From positions 1,649,001 through 1,713,000 of the forward strand of contig CP065014.1 of the NCBI GenBank assembly GCA_016700335.1: DNA of 64,000 nucleotides, given 5' to 3'. The stretch is from Chlorobiota bacterium (GTDB lineage: Bacteria > Bacteroidota > Ignavibacteria > OLB7). Each line of letters opens with the position of its first letter. Within the stretch, counting starts at the first letter, position 1. Both the position numbers and the translations under genes were made by a program. Below, piece after piece: positions 56,001 through 64,000 of the stretch. The notes beneath the pieces were generated by a model, which did no database searches, had not been told where the DNA came from, and worked only from the letters and a program-made list of their open reading frames with translations.

Positions 56001-56708
56001 TTAACTATTGAAAATTATCTTGCTTTCAACTTCTAATAAAAATCGATTTTTTATATTTTTTGTAAAAGAACTTTCTTGGTTAATCATTCTTTCAGGGTGC
56101 CATTGTACTGCCAGCAAATAAGGTTTTGAATTTGGATCTAATTTTTCAATAGCTTCAACAATTCCGTCATTACTTTTTGCTGAAGCAATAAATCCATTTG
56201 CAAGTTTATTAACAGATTGGTGGTGTGCTGAGTTAACCTCTCCACTAAATTCATTAATAGTTTTGTACAATAATGTTCCTGGTTGAATTTCTATCTGGTG
56301 ATAATTATCTTGATTATTATTTTTCGAATGAATATTCTCTGAAACTACCTCAGGTATATGAGGAATTAATGAACCACCATAATAAACATTTAAAATTTGT
56401 AAGCCTCTACAAATACCTAAAATTGGGATATTATTTTCTTCGGCAAATTCAATTAATTTATATTCAAAATCATCTCTCATCATATCAACTAAATCACATT
56501 TATCCATTAAATCTGGAGACTCATACAAATTCGGATTTACATCAGGTCCACCAGTAAGAATTAATCCATCAATAAATTTAAGATTTTCAAATTTATTTTC
56601 AGATTCGCTTAAGTCAATTGTCATAACGTCAGCTCTATCTTTGGAGATCCAATTACTATAATTTTTATATTTAGGATGACCACTCCCTTTAGAAATTCCA
56701 ATAATCAT
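56001..56708 (-). CDS. class I glutamine amidotransferase-like protein (peptidase C26)
   Basis: A 235-residue protein of the gamma-glutamyl-GABA hydrolase (PuuD-like) group. The nucleophile Cys is in LGICRGLQILN, and the His/Glu pair in VQWHPERM; DGLILTGGPDVNP is also typical. It removes gamma-glutamyl groups from small amines or peptides. No puu genes are near, so the exact substrate is unknown. It overlaps lpxK by four bases, implying coupled translation. Confidence 0.88.
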   Translation of the reverse strand: MIIGISKGSGHPKYKNYSNWISKDRADVMTIDLSESENKFENLKFIDGLILTGGPDVNPNLYESPDLMDKCDLVDMMRDDFEYKLIEFAEENNIPILGICRGLQILNVYYGGSLIPHIPEVVSENIHSKNNNQDNYHQIEIQPGTLLYKTINEFSGEVNSAHHQSVNKLANGFIASAKSNDGIVEAIEKLDPNSKPYLLAVQWHPERMINQESSFTKNIKNRFLLEVESKIIFNS

Positions 56709-57670
56709 TTTAATTGCTTATCATTAATTTTTTTCTTTACAAATTCCAATAATTTTATTTCATCATTAATAATAGTTTTCATTTTTATAAATAGCAATCT
56801 ATTTATTATTGAATCAAATTCTTTCAGTTTTACAAAATCTTTTTCAGTAGTTAAAATAAAATCAAAATTTTTTTTTAATAAATTTTGTACATCATTTTCT
56901 GTATAATTATGATGATCATTAAATTCAATAAACTCATTAATATTTACACCGAATTCTTTTAAACTATTTAAAACTCTATGAGGATTAGCAATTCCTGTTA
57001 CTAATAAATTTTTATATTTATTATCTAATAATACAACCTCATTTTTATAATTATAAATGGAATCAATTAGAAATTTAACATCAAAGAATTTTGCTTCAGG
57101 ACTTGCGAATTGACGAGCATAATTGTAAGAATTAATGGAAGTATATAGTACAACATTAGCTCTAATAATTTCTTCTGGTTTTTCTCTCAATTTGCCTACT
57201 GGCAATGTTCTATTTGATTTTGAAGTTTCATCATCTACAATTAAAATATCTAAATCCCTTTCTAATCTATAATGCTGATAACCATCATCTAATATCACAA
57301 TAAATCCTTTATAAGAATCTTGATTTTGTATTAGGAAATTAGTTCTATTTTTTGAAACAATTATTTCACCATTTGATAAATAATTAGAAATCATAACAGG
57401 TTCATCTCCAAAATTTTCAACAGTAAGTGCTTGTTTTTTAGAACTCAAATCTAACTTAGAAATTCTATTAAACCCTCTCGTAAGTACAAGAATATTAAAA
57501 TCAGTTTGAAGAGATTTTATCAACCAAATAACAAGCTGAGATTTCCCAGAACCGCCTACGGATAAATTACCTACAGATATTACCGGAAGATGAGATTTAA
57601 ATTTCTTTTTTTCTTTAAATCTTCTATCAAGTTTATTAAAGAATTGGTATATAATTTCTAAAAGAAAAAT
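56705..57670 (-). CDS. lpxK: tetraacyldisaccharide 4'-kinase
   Basis: Lipid A pathway kinase. The P-loop VISVGNLSVGGSGKS starts about residue 30, followed by LTRGF, QNQDSYKGFIVILDDGYQHYRLERDLDIL split by loops, and VTGIANPHRV. The kinase frame is open from 57679, but upstream of the P-loop there is no ATG, GTG or TTG; an ATT at 57670 gives 321 residues, the expected size. The first TTG (57523) would delete the P-loop. Either ATT is used or a base is missing in the A-run near 57674-57679. The gene lies between tpiA and the C26 gene. Confidence 0.88.
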   Translation of the reverse strand: MFLLEIIYQFFNKLDRRFKEKKKFKSHLPVISVGNLSVGGSGKSQLVIWLIKSLQTDFNILVLTRGFNRISKLDLSSKKQALTVENFGDEPVMISNYLSNGEIIVSKNRTNFLIQNQDSYKGFIVILDDGYQHYRLERDLDILIVDDETSKSNRTLPVGKLREKPEEIIRANVVLYTSINSYNYARQFASPEAKFFDVKFLIDSIYNYKNEVVLLDNKYKNLLVTGIANPHRVLNSLKEFGVNINEFIEFNDHHNYTENDVQNLLKKNFDFILTTEKDFVKLKEFDSIINRLLFIKMKTIINDEIKLLEFVKKKINDKQLK

Positions 57671-57726
57671 ATCAAAAAATTATGTTGAAGTTAATATTAT
57701 TTAACGAATTTAAAATTGAAGTTAAA

Positions 57727-58491
57727 TTACCCTAACAAAAACCTAACAACTTCAATAAAAGGCTCAGCTTTTAACGAAGCAGCACCAATTAAGCCTCCAT
57801 TAACATTAGGTTGAGCTAATATATCTCTAGCATTATCAGGTTTCATACTTCCGCCGTATAAGATTGGAATCTCTGAGGCGTCATTTCCATATAAAGTAGT
57901 TAACACATCTCTAATCAATTTGTGAATTTCTTCAGTTTGGTCAGGGCTTGCATTTCTTCCAGTTCCAATAGCCCAAATTGGTTCATAAGCAATCACAATG
58001 TTTTCTAAATCTTCATTTTTAACTCCAGATAATCCAAGTTCTAGTTGTTGTCTAATTATTTGTTGATGATGCATAGCATTTCGTTCTTCTAAACTCTCAC
58101 CAACACATAATATCGGAGTTAAGCCATTTTGAATGGCAGATAAAACTTTACTATTAATAAATGCATCATCTTCACCAAATAATCCTCTTCTTTCAGAATG
58201 TCCTAAAATTACATATTCACAACCAACAGAAGTTAACATTTCACCAGAAATTTCACCTGTAAAAGCACCATATTTTTCGTAATGCATATTTTGTGCACCC
58301 AACGAAATAGGGCTTCCAACAATAGCATTCACAACTGGGAATAAAGAAATGCTTGGAGGACAAATTACTACATCAATATCATCAGGTAGATTCAACTTAA
58401 CAATAAGTTTTTTAATTCCTTCAGCAAGTTTAATACTTTCAGTTAGGTTTAAATTCATTTTCCAATTCCCAACTATAATTCTTTTTGGCAT
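57727..58491 (-). CDS. tpiA: triosephosphate isomerase
   Basis: Interconverts dihydroxyacetone phosphate and glyceraldehyde 3-phosphate. The 254 residues contain GNWKMNLN with the catalytic Lys, the His loop VILGHSERRG, the catalytic Glu in AYEPIWAIGTG and the phosphate loop YGGSMKPDNA. Length and motifs are normal. It lies in the minus-strand run between yqeY and lpxK. Confidence 0.98.
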   Translation of the reverse strand: MPKRIIVGNWKMNLNLTESIKLAEGIKKLIVKLNLPDDIDVVICPPSISLFPVVNAIVGSPISLGAQNMHYEKYGAFTGEISGEMLTSVGCEYVILGHSERRGLFGEDDAFINSKVLSAIQNGLTPILCVGESLEERNAMHHQQIIRQQLELGLSGVKNEDLENIVIAYEPIWAIGTGRNASPDQTEEIHKLIRDVLTTLYGNDASEIPILYGGSMKPDNARDILAQPNVNGGLIGAASLKAEPFIEVVRFLLG

Positions 58492-58533
58492 AGTTTAAAA
58501 TTTTGTTTATTAATTTTTATTATTTGATTTAAT

Positions 58534-58974
58534 TTATGACAATAATTCTTTAACAATAGATTGAATTACACTTCCACTAGCCCTACCCTTCATTTTTGAA
58601 ACAGCTAATGGCATAACAAGCTTAAAAGAATCAATTCCGGATACATTTAAATTTTTTATAATACTTTCAACTTCAGATCTAATCTCACTTTCAGTAAGTT
58701 GTGAAGGTAGATATTCTTCAATAATTAAAAGTTCATTTTTTTCTTTATTTACTAAATCTTCCCTTCCTGCACTAATAAATGCATCGTACGCATCTCTTCT
58801 TCTTTTAGCTTGAATTAAAATTGCCTTCATTTCATCGTCAGAAGATACATTCTTGCCAGTTTTAGAAAGCTCAATCATTGCTGACCTTAAAGACCTTAAT
58901 GTTTCAGTTCTTTCTTTATTCTGAGCTTTCATAGAAAATTTCAAATCTTCATTTATTCTTTCAGTAAATGTCAT
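58534..58974 (-). CDS. GatB/YqeY domain protein
   Basis: A 146-residue helical protein of the YqeY family, related to the tRNA-binding tail of the amidotransferase GatB. Signature segments are LRSLRSAMIELSKTGK, KRRRDAYDAFISAGREDLV and LPSQLTESEIRSEV, ending with MKGRASGSVIQSIV. It probably binds tRNA or tRNA-synthetase complexes, but its role is not established. It starts two bases after pgpA. Confidence 0.9.
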   Translation of the reverse strand: MTFTERINEDLKFSMKAQNKERTETLRSLRSAMIELSKTGKNVSSDDEMKAILIQAKRRRDAYDAFISAGREDLVNKEKNELLIIEEYLPSQLTESEIRSEVESIIKNLNVSGIDSFKLVMPLAVSKMKGRASGSVIQSIVKELLS

Positions 58975-58975
58975 A

Positions 58976-59524
58976 TTAATTATTAAAGAAATGTTTAAAA
59001 ATTGGGAACCAGCTTAAACCTATCCAAATTAAATGTGAACAGATGTTGGCATATATACCTGCAAAAATATCATCTGTCATTATACCAAAACCCCCTTTTC
59101 TTTTATCAAAATAATTTGAAGGGAAAACTTTCACAATATCAAAAAACCTAAAACAAACAAAACATATAAATACATAATAGATGTTAGCAATAATAAAAGG
59201 TGAAGCCATTGTTAACCACATTCCGCTGGCTTCGTCAATAGTGACAAAACTTGGATCTTTACCTAAAAATTTTTCTGCCTTTTGAGATGGCTTAATACCT
59301 AACAAATATGTTGATAAAGATAAAAATATTAAAAAATAAAAATTTCTTCCAAGTGGAAAATAATAAATAAGACATGCTAAAATACTAGAGATTGTACCTG
59401 AAGCAATTGGAGATAAACCAGTGAAAAAAAAACTTAAAAATATTTGTTCTAAATAATTTAAACCATCTTTGTTCAAACCTACAACTGAAATTTTAAATTC
59501 AGGTTTTTTAAGCAACCTAATCAT
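58976..59524 (-). CDS. pgpA: phosphatidylglycerophosphatase A
   Basis: Membrane phosphatase for the last step of phosphatidylglycerol synthesis. Conserved family segments are FTGLSPIASGTISSILACL, VTIDEASGMWLTM and FRFFDIVKVFPSNYFDKR followed by GGFGIMTDDIFAGIYANI. The 182 residues have four hydrophobic segments. It directly follows pgsA, which makes its substrate, with a two-base gap. Confidence 0.94.
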   Translation of the reverse strand: MIRLLKKPEFKISVVGLNKDGLNYLEQIFLSFFFTGLSPIASGTISSILACLIYYFPLGRNFYFLIFLSLSTYLLGIKPSQKAEKFLGKDPSFVTIDEASGMWLTMASPFIIANIYYVFICFVCFRFFDIVKVFPSNYFDKRKGGFGIMTDDIFAGIYANICSHLIWIGLSWFPIFKHFFNN

Positions 59525-59526
59525 AA

Positions 59527-60135
59527 TTATTGATAATTGAATAGAGATTTTATAGTCATCTTATTATCAATTGTATATTGAATTGAAGTTATAACCGATA
59601 ACAACAACAATAAAAACATTGAGTAATCTAAAATCCATTTAGAAAATAAAAATGTTGTATCGGAGACTGAAATTAATTTTTGGATACTAACACTTGATTT
59701 GATTGTAAAAACTAATACTAAATACCAGATAAAAACAAATTGAAGTGCAGTTTTCCATTTTGCTAATAATGATGTTTTCACTGGTAAATTTTTTTTTTCT
59801 GCAATAATCCTTAACACAGTTACATAAACGTCTCTAAATGTAATAACAAATACACCCCAAAAAGAAATTACACCTAAAAAAGTAAAAGCAAATAAGGCAG
59901 ATCCAGTTAAAACTTTATCTGCTAAAGGGTCAAAAAAAACTCCAAATCTACTAGAAGCATTGTATTTCCTTGCATACCAACCATCATACCAATCAGTTAT
60001 AACAGCTATTAAAAATACTAATGATGCAATTTGAACATAAATACTATCACCACTTAAAAGTAGCCAAACAAATAGTGGAGACAATAAAATTCTTGAACCT
60101 GAAATTAGGTTTGGTATGTTGTAAAAATAATTAAT
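59527..60135 (-). CDS. pgsA: CDP-diacylglycerol-glycerol-3-phosphate 3-phosphatidyltransferase
   Basis: Membrane enzyme making phosphatidylglycerophosphate. The CDP-alcohol phosphotransferase motif DWYDGWYARKYNASSRFG followed by FFDPLADK has all the conserved aspartates. The family N-terminus NIPNLISGSRILLSPLFV is encoded upstream of the first TTG (60084), in a frame without ATG, GTG or TTG. An ATT at 60135, overlapping the stop of the M14 gene (60131-60133), or a CTG at 60141 must therefore start the protein; the ATT gives 202 residues. It is followed at once by pgpA. Confidence 0.9.
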   Translation of the reverse strand: MNYFYNIPNLISGSRILLSPLFVWLLLSGDSIYVQIASLVFLIAVITDWYDGWYARKYNASSRFGVFFDPLADKVLTGSALFAFTFLGVISFWGVFVITFRDVYVTVLRIIAEKKNLPVKTSLLAKWKTALQFVFIWYLVLVFTIKSSVSIQKLISVSDTTFLFSKWILDYSMFLLLLLSVITSIQYTIDNKMTIKSLFNYQ

Positions 60136-61333
60136 AAACAGTAAGAATTTTTGTTAAAATTTTATCAGATGTTTTCAATGAATATAAATAATTTCCTTGC
60201 GGTAAACTATGTAGATCTAAATCAATACTATATTTTCCACTTAAATATTTTCCATCAACTAATTTAATCAATTCATTTCCTAACAAATCTGATACAATTA
60301 ATTTTATATTATCATTTTGTAAAATTGAGAAATCAATAGTTGTTTTAACTCTAGAAGGATTTGGGTAATTTTGATTTAGATTCAAATTCAATTTTTCATT
60401 TGCATTAACTGAAAGAGTTCTTGGTATTCCTAAATATTTCCCAATTCCACCAATAATTGCAAAAGCAGTAGAATCATATTTTCCGTTAGCATCGCAATTC
60501 ATATCTTCATAAGTTAATGCAATAACATTTTTATTATAGTTAAACCACCACCAACTTTCTGGAAATAATGTTGACGGAGTGCCAACCCATGTGATATTAA
60601 AATCCCAAGGTTCAATACCATTCGAAAAGAATGATTTAACTCCAGTAACAAACTTTTTTTCCAATTCAGAATATTCAATAGATGTACCAGTTGGATCATG
60701 AAAAACAAAGTACCTTTTGCATGTGTAAGCTGAATGTAAATTTAGAGCAATTCTAATAGGATTATTTGTACTCATAATCTGCATAAACCTATTCTTTAAA
60801 GAAGCTGCTTCAATTTGCATTGGACTTTTATCCCATTCTCTTTCTAAATCAATATCATTTGCATTTTCACGAGGTTTACCTAGTTCAACACCATCAGGAT
60901 TATACTGTGGAATTACATACAAAATTGCATTTTCTCTAAATGCTTTAGAATAATCTTTTTCTGAAATTAGTTGTTCAATAATTTGGTTTGCAACATGATT
61001 TGCTTGTACTTCATTTGGATGAGTTCTCGAATGAATAAATGCTATTTTTTTTAGATTATCTGATTTTGAAGTTATAGTTAACTGCCAAATTGTTCTCCCT
61101 TTAACACTTCTACCAATCGAATCAATTTTGACATATGGTGAACTTCTCCATCTTGTCAAATCATTTAGAAGTGAATCATAATTATAGCCCCACCCAGAAC
61201 CTAATAAGGACAATCTTTCTTTTTCAAAGTTCAAATCTAGCTTACCACATTTATCATTATGTTCAGTTATGATTTGAGAAAACAATTGAGAAAAAAAGAA
61301 AACTTGTATTGCAATAACGGCAATTAATTTCAT
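60131..61333 (-). CDS. secreted M14 metallocarboxypeptidase with T9SS tail
   Basis: Zinc carboxypeptidase of 400 residues. The signal peptide is cleaved before Gln20 (FFSQLFS then QIITEH). Zinc ligands are seen in SRTHPNEVQ (HxxE) and the His of LNLHSAY; the general-base Glu is in ALTYEDMN. The last 70 residues (NLNQNYPNPSRVKTTIDF to TKILTVY) are a T9SS sorting domain. It should be surface-bound or secreted and trim peptides. It directly follows the glutaminyl cyclase gene, whose stop adjoins its start, and overlaps the likely pgsA start. Confidence 0.92.
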   Translation of the reverse strand: MKLIAVIAIQVFFFSQLFSQIITEHNDKCGKLDLNFEKERLSLLGSGWGYNYDSLLNDLTRWRSSPYVKIDSIGRSVKGRTIWQLTITSKSDNLKKIAFIHSRTHPNEVQANHVANQIIEQLISEKDYSKAFRENAILYVIPQYNPDGVELGKPRENANDIDLEREWDKSPMQIEAASLKNRFMQIMSTNNPIRIALNLHSAYTCKRYFVFHDPTGTSIEYSELEKKFVTGVKSFFSNGIEPWDFNITWVGTPSTLFPESWWWFNYNKNVIALTYEDMNCDANGKYDSTAFAIIGGIGKYLGIPRTLSVNANEKLNLNLNQNYPNPSRVKTTIDFSILQNDNIKLIVSDLLGNELIKLVDGKYLSGKYSIDLDLHSLPQGNYLYSLKTSDKILTKILTVY

Positions 61334-62362
61334 TTAATATTTTGTTAATTTGTAGATTGTATAAACCATAAGTTTTCCAACATTTCCAAGAGATGATTCA
61401 CTAATTTTATCCATTGTATCTTGATGTGTATGCCAATATCTTCTATTTGGATCATTTGATCTATTACCTACCATTTCAATATCAATAATATCGATTGTAG
61501 GAATATTTGCCACATCATTCAATGGATAGTGATCATCTGAAATTCCTCCTCCTAAAATGTTTTTAAATTGAGTTAATCCTAAATCATTAGCGCCATTCCA
61601 AATAACATTTACAACATCTGGTGCTTTTTCCATTGAAAAACCTTCCTTTTCAAAAATAGCATTATGATCTCCAACAATATCTAACAAAATTCCGAATGAA
61701 GGTTTATAACCAATTGGTAAATTTTTGGAAAAGTATCTTGCTCCTAAAAAATAGCTTTCTAAATCTCCTTCTTTACCATAATCTTCGCCATCAAAAAAAA
61801 CTAAATCAACACCAAATTTTGGTGGATTTTCTTTTAATATTTTTGCAAGTTCTAAAAGTACTGCAGTTCCACTTCCACCATCATTTGCACCTAAAATAGG
61901 TAAGTTATGTAAAGTTGAATCAGAATCTTCTTCTGCTCTGGGTCTTGAGTCCCAATGAGTGCACAACAAAATTCTTTTACTAGCATCTGGATTAAAAGTT
62001 GCAATTACATTTGTTAAATTTACTTTTTCTCCGTTATAACCATCATGAATAAAATTTTGTTCTTTAACATTTGTTGAAAGGGGTTTTAGGAAATCTAGTA
62101 TAAACTTTAATCCTTTTTTGGAACCTGTTGAATTTGGGTTTCTAGGTCCAATTTTACAGAAATCATTACAAATATCCCATGCATTTTTACCTATAAAGCT
62201 AGGTAATCCAGACTTATCTATCTGTTCATTTTTTAAAGTTAAATTAGAGGATGTTGAGTCAGTTTTTTTATCAGTTTGATTATTTCCAACTTCATGACAT
62301 GCATTTAATAAAACAATTAATAATAAAACTACAACTTTAAAAATTTTCTGTTTGTTTGTCAT
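61334..62362 (-). CDS. M28-fold lipoprotein, probable glutaminyl-peptide cyclotransferase
   Basis: A 342-residue lipoprotein (lipobox LLNAC, Cys at 22) with an M28-type zinc fold. The motifs fit the animal-type glutaminyl cyclases found in Bacteroidota such as Porphyromonas: LLCTHWDSRP, LGANDGGSGTAVLLELA, VFFDGEDYG, GILLDIVGD, ISDDHYPL and RYWHTHQDTMD. These carry the zinc ligands and the Glu/Asp acid pair. The enzyme would cyclise N-terminal Gln of exported proteins, and six exported proteins in the window start with Gln after predicted cleavage. An aminopeptidase role is the main alternative. Confidence 0.8.
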   Translation of the reverse strand: MTNKQKIFKVVVLLLIVLLNACHEVGNNQTDKKTDSTSSNLTLKNEQIDKSGLPSFIGKNAWDICNDFCKIGPRNPNSTGSKKGLKFILDFLKPLSTNVKEQNFIHDGYNGEKVNLTNVIATFNPDASKRILLCTHWDSRPRAEEDSDSTLHNLPILGANDGGSGTAVLLELAKILKENPPKFGVDLVFFDGEDYGKEGDLESYFLGARYFSKNLPIGYKPSFGILLDIVGDHNAIFEKEGFSMEKAPDVVNVIWNGANDLGLTQFKNILGGGISDDHYPLNDVANIPTIDIIDIEMVGNRSNDPNRRYWHTHQDTMDKISESSLGNVGKLMVYTIYKLTKY

Positions 62363-62387
62363 TGAAATTTTAATTACATTAACTTTG
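62355..62387 (+). promoter_or_regulatory. candidate ftsK promoter
   Basis: TTTG (62355-62358), a 21-base spacer and TAACTTTG (62380-62387) fit the Bacteroidota promoter form. It would give a leader of about 140 bases before ftsK. The spacer is slightly long, and the -33 part lies within the start of the opposite gene. Confidence 0.4.
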
Positions 62388-62529
62388 AATAATATTTACA
62401 AGAGAAAACTTGGAATTAAGTTTCTAAAATAAATAAATTTAAATATTTGTATATTAAATAATAAAATAATCAACAAAATTTTATTGTTTAATTTTAATTG
62501 AATACTTAAAAAAAACTAATTTTTAATTC

Positions 62530-64000
62530 ATGGCTAGATATAATAAAAATAAAGAAAGAATAATTGAGAAAAATTCTGATGATAGATTCAGACAAGTTGC
62601 TTCTGTTTGTCTTTTTTTATTTTCAATATTACTTTTTCTTTCATTAATAAGTTATACAACTAAAGATCAATCTAATATTCAAGTTACATTTAAAGAATTA
62701 TTAGGGTTGATTAAAAACGAACCATTAGTATCAGCAAAAGCAGATACAACACATAATTGGCTCGGTTTACTTGGTGCAATATTTTCAAATGCAATTATTA
62801 ACTTAACAATAGGTTACAGTTCAATTATTATTCCTATAATTCTAATATATTGGAGTATAGCATTGTTTAAAGGTAATGATTATCAACGAGTTTGGAGAAT
62901 GACGTTATTTGCATTCCTTTCAGCAACACTATTAGCAACATTATTTGGTTCTTTTCAATTTATTAGCTGGCTACCTAAACCAACATGGGAATGGTCAGGT
63001 GCAATTGGATCTTTTATTGCATCAATGCTTTCTGCTCTGTTAGGGTCAGTTGGTGCTTTACTTTGTTTAGCAGCTATAACTATAATTGTTTTAATATATG
63101 CTGTGAATTTTAATATTTCGCATGCATTAACTGTAACTAGAAATGTTGCTCATAATATTTCTGAAAAAGCAAAATCTACTAGTACAAACCTAAAATCTAA
63201 AATCTCTGAAGGGCACGAACCTTTCAAAAATGAATCGAATATTAAAACTAATGAAGTCATTAAGTTATCTAAAGTAGAAGACCCAGCAATTATGTTAAGG
63301 AAAATTAAAAATGAAAACTCTAAAAATAATAATTTATTTAATGATGATAATTTTATTTTCCATGAACCAACTATTGAAAGACCTGCAAATAATAAAACTT
63401 TAGATAATCAAAAATCAAATGTAATAGATAATGAAACTAATATAAAAGATAGATTTACTAACCATGAAGAGTTTCAGAGAATGAATGCATTAAAAATTAA
63501 TTCAGAAAAAAATAGTTTAGACTTAGAGCTTGATTCAGAAGATGATTTCTTAGATGTAAACGATGAAGTTATTGATTATACACCTCCTTCAATAGATTTG
63601 TTAACTGCTCAAAAAGAATTAGCATTAATTGAAGATGATGAATTGAAAATCAATGCAAGATTACTTCAAGAAAAACTTGAGACTTTTAGAATAAAAATTG
63701 AAAACATTAAAATTATACCTGGTCCTGTTGTTACATTGTATGAGTTTGTTCCAGCAGCTGGAATTAAAATTTCTCAAATTGAATCTTTACAAGATGACAT
63801 TGCATTAGCATTGAAAGCCCGTGGTATTAGGTTGATAGCTCCAATGCCTGGCAAAGGTACTGTTGGTATTGAAATCCCAAATCATGTAAGGGAGACTGTA
63901 AGAATAAGATCAGTAATTAATACTGAAAGATTTAGATCAATAGATATGCAACTTCCTTTGGCATTTGGAAAAAATACAACAGGTGAGGTTGTGGTTGATG
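62530..64000 (+). CDS. ftsK: DNA translocase FtsK, 5' part (runs off the window)
   Basis: The first 490 codons of an FtsK/SpoIIIE-type translocase that pumps chromosome ends through the division septum. Residues about 24-200 hold four membrane helices (VCLFLFSILLFLSLISYT, SIIIPIILIYWSIALF and others). Then comes a charged Asn/Lys/Glu linker to about 370, followed by the alpha-domain: IIPGPVVTLYEFVPAAGIKI from about residue 395, ALALKARGIRLIAPMPGKG and VGIEIPN. The Walker motifs and gamma domain lie beyond the window end. The start is an ATG with an AT-rich leader. Confidence 0.94.
   Translation, partial: MARYNKNKERIIEKNSDDRFRQVASVCLFLFSILLFLSLISYTTKDQSNIQVTFKELLGLIKNEPLVSAKADTTHNWLGLLGAIFSNAIINLTIGYSSIIIPIILIYWSIALFKGNDYQRVWRMTLFAFLSATLLATLFGSFQFISWLPKPTWEWSGAIGSFIASMLSALLGSVGALLCLAAITIIVLIYAVNFNISHALTVTRNVAHNISEKAKSTSTNLKSKISEGHEPFKNESNIKTNEVIKLSKVEDPAIMLRKIKNENSKNNNLFNDDNFIFHEPTIERPANNKTLDNQKSNVIDNETNIKDRFTNHEEFQRMNALKINSEKNSLDLELDSEDDFLDVNDEVIDYTPPSIDLLTAQKELALIEDDELKINARLLQEKLETFRIKIENIKIIPGPVVTLYEFVPAAGIKISQIESLQDDIALALKARGIRLIAPMPGKGTVGIEIPNHVRETVRIRSVINTERFRSIDMQLPLAFGKNTTGEVVVD

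Overview
The window is a very AT-rich piece of bacterial chromosome carrying mostly conserved single-copy genes, dense in both orientations. Several things point to the FCB group, most likely an Ignavibacteria/Kapabacteria-type lineage (inference). These are proteins with type IX secretion (T9SS) C-terminal sorting domains, a PorQ-like outer-membrane protein, secreted proteins whose predicted mature form starts with Gln beside a Bacteroidetes-type glutaminyl cyclase, promoters of the form TTTG-N18-TAnnTTTG, start regions without Shine-Dalgarno motifs, and the rpmH-rnpA-yidD-yidC cluster. No taxonomic marker such as rRNA is present, so the placement is not firm.

Layout. 0-8 kb: truA and a rhomboid protease on +, then a minus-strand phosphate operon in transcription order porin-pstS-pstC-pstA-pstB-phoU. 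8-12 kb: an isolated nuoJ-nuoK pair, then the minus-strand rpmH-rnpA-yidD-yidC ribosome/RNase P/membrane-insertion cluster. 12-21 kb: an M16 peptidase pair, queG, a PorQ-like protein, plsC, an AI-2E family permease, and an RsmI-type methyltransferase fused to 17 RGG-type repeats. 21-36 kb: a gene of unknown role, an ABC exporter, two tandem peptide-binding lipoproteins with one DppB-type permease, enolase, a phosphohexomutase, a heptosyltransferase-like GT9, an MsbA-like exporter and fructose-1,6-bisphosphatase. 36-46 kb: two amidohydrolases (one a clear ACMSD), two T9SS cargo proteins, a GT2 fused to a degenerate polyprenyl-phosphate sugar transferase, and an AtuA-family protein. 46-51 kb is the accessory island: a decayed Eco57I-like restriction-modification gene, two nearly identical REP-associated transposase (RAYT) genes in direct repeats, and three copies of a palindromic REP sequence, one lying in frame inside the restriction gene. 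51-64 kb: kbl, a methyltransferase, tRNA-His(GTG), then a long minus-strand run (glutaminyl cyclase, M14 peptidase, pgsA, pgpA, yqeY, tpiA, lpxK, a C26 amidotransferase, a TPR protein) and the 5' part of ftsK.

How the genes fit together. Phosphate capture runs from an outer-membrane porin through PstS to PstCAB and PhoU. Envelope building is spread over plsC, pgsA/pgpA, lpxK, GT9, the MsbA-like exporter, the GT2 fusion and YidC. Secreted proteins probably leave through Sec, are N-terminally cyclised by the lipoprotein cyclase, and in three cases carry T9SS tails. Central carbon metabolism is represented by tpiA, eno, fbp and the phosphohexomutase. The parts most worth a second look are the RAYT/REP/restriction island, the RsmI-RGG fusion, the GT2-PGT fusion, the Q-rule signal with its enzyme, and genes whose only plausible start codons are ATT or CTG.
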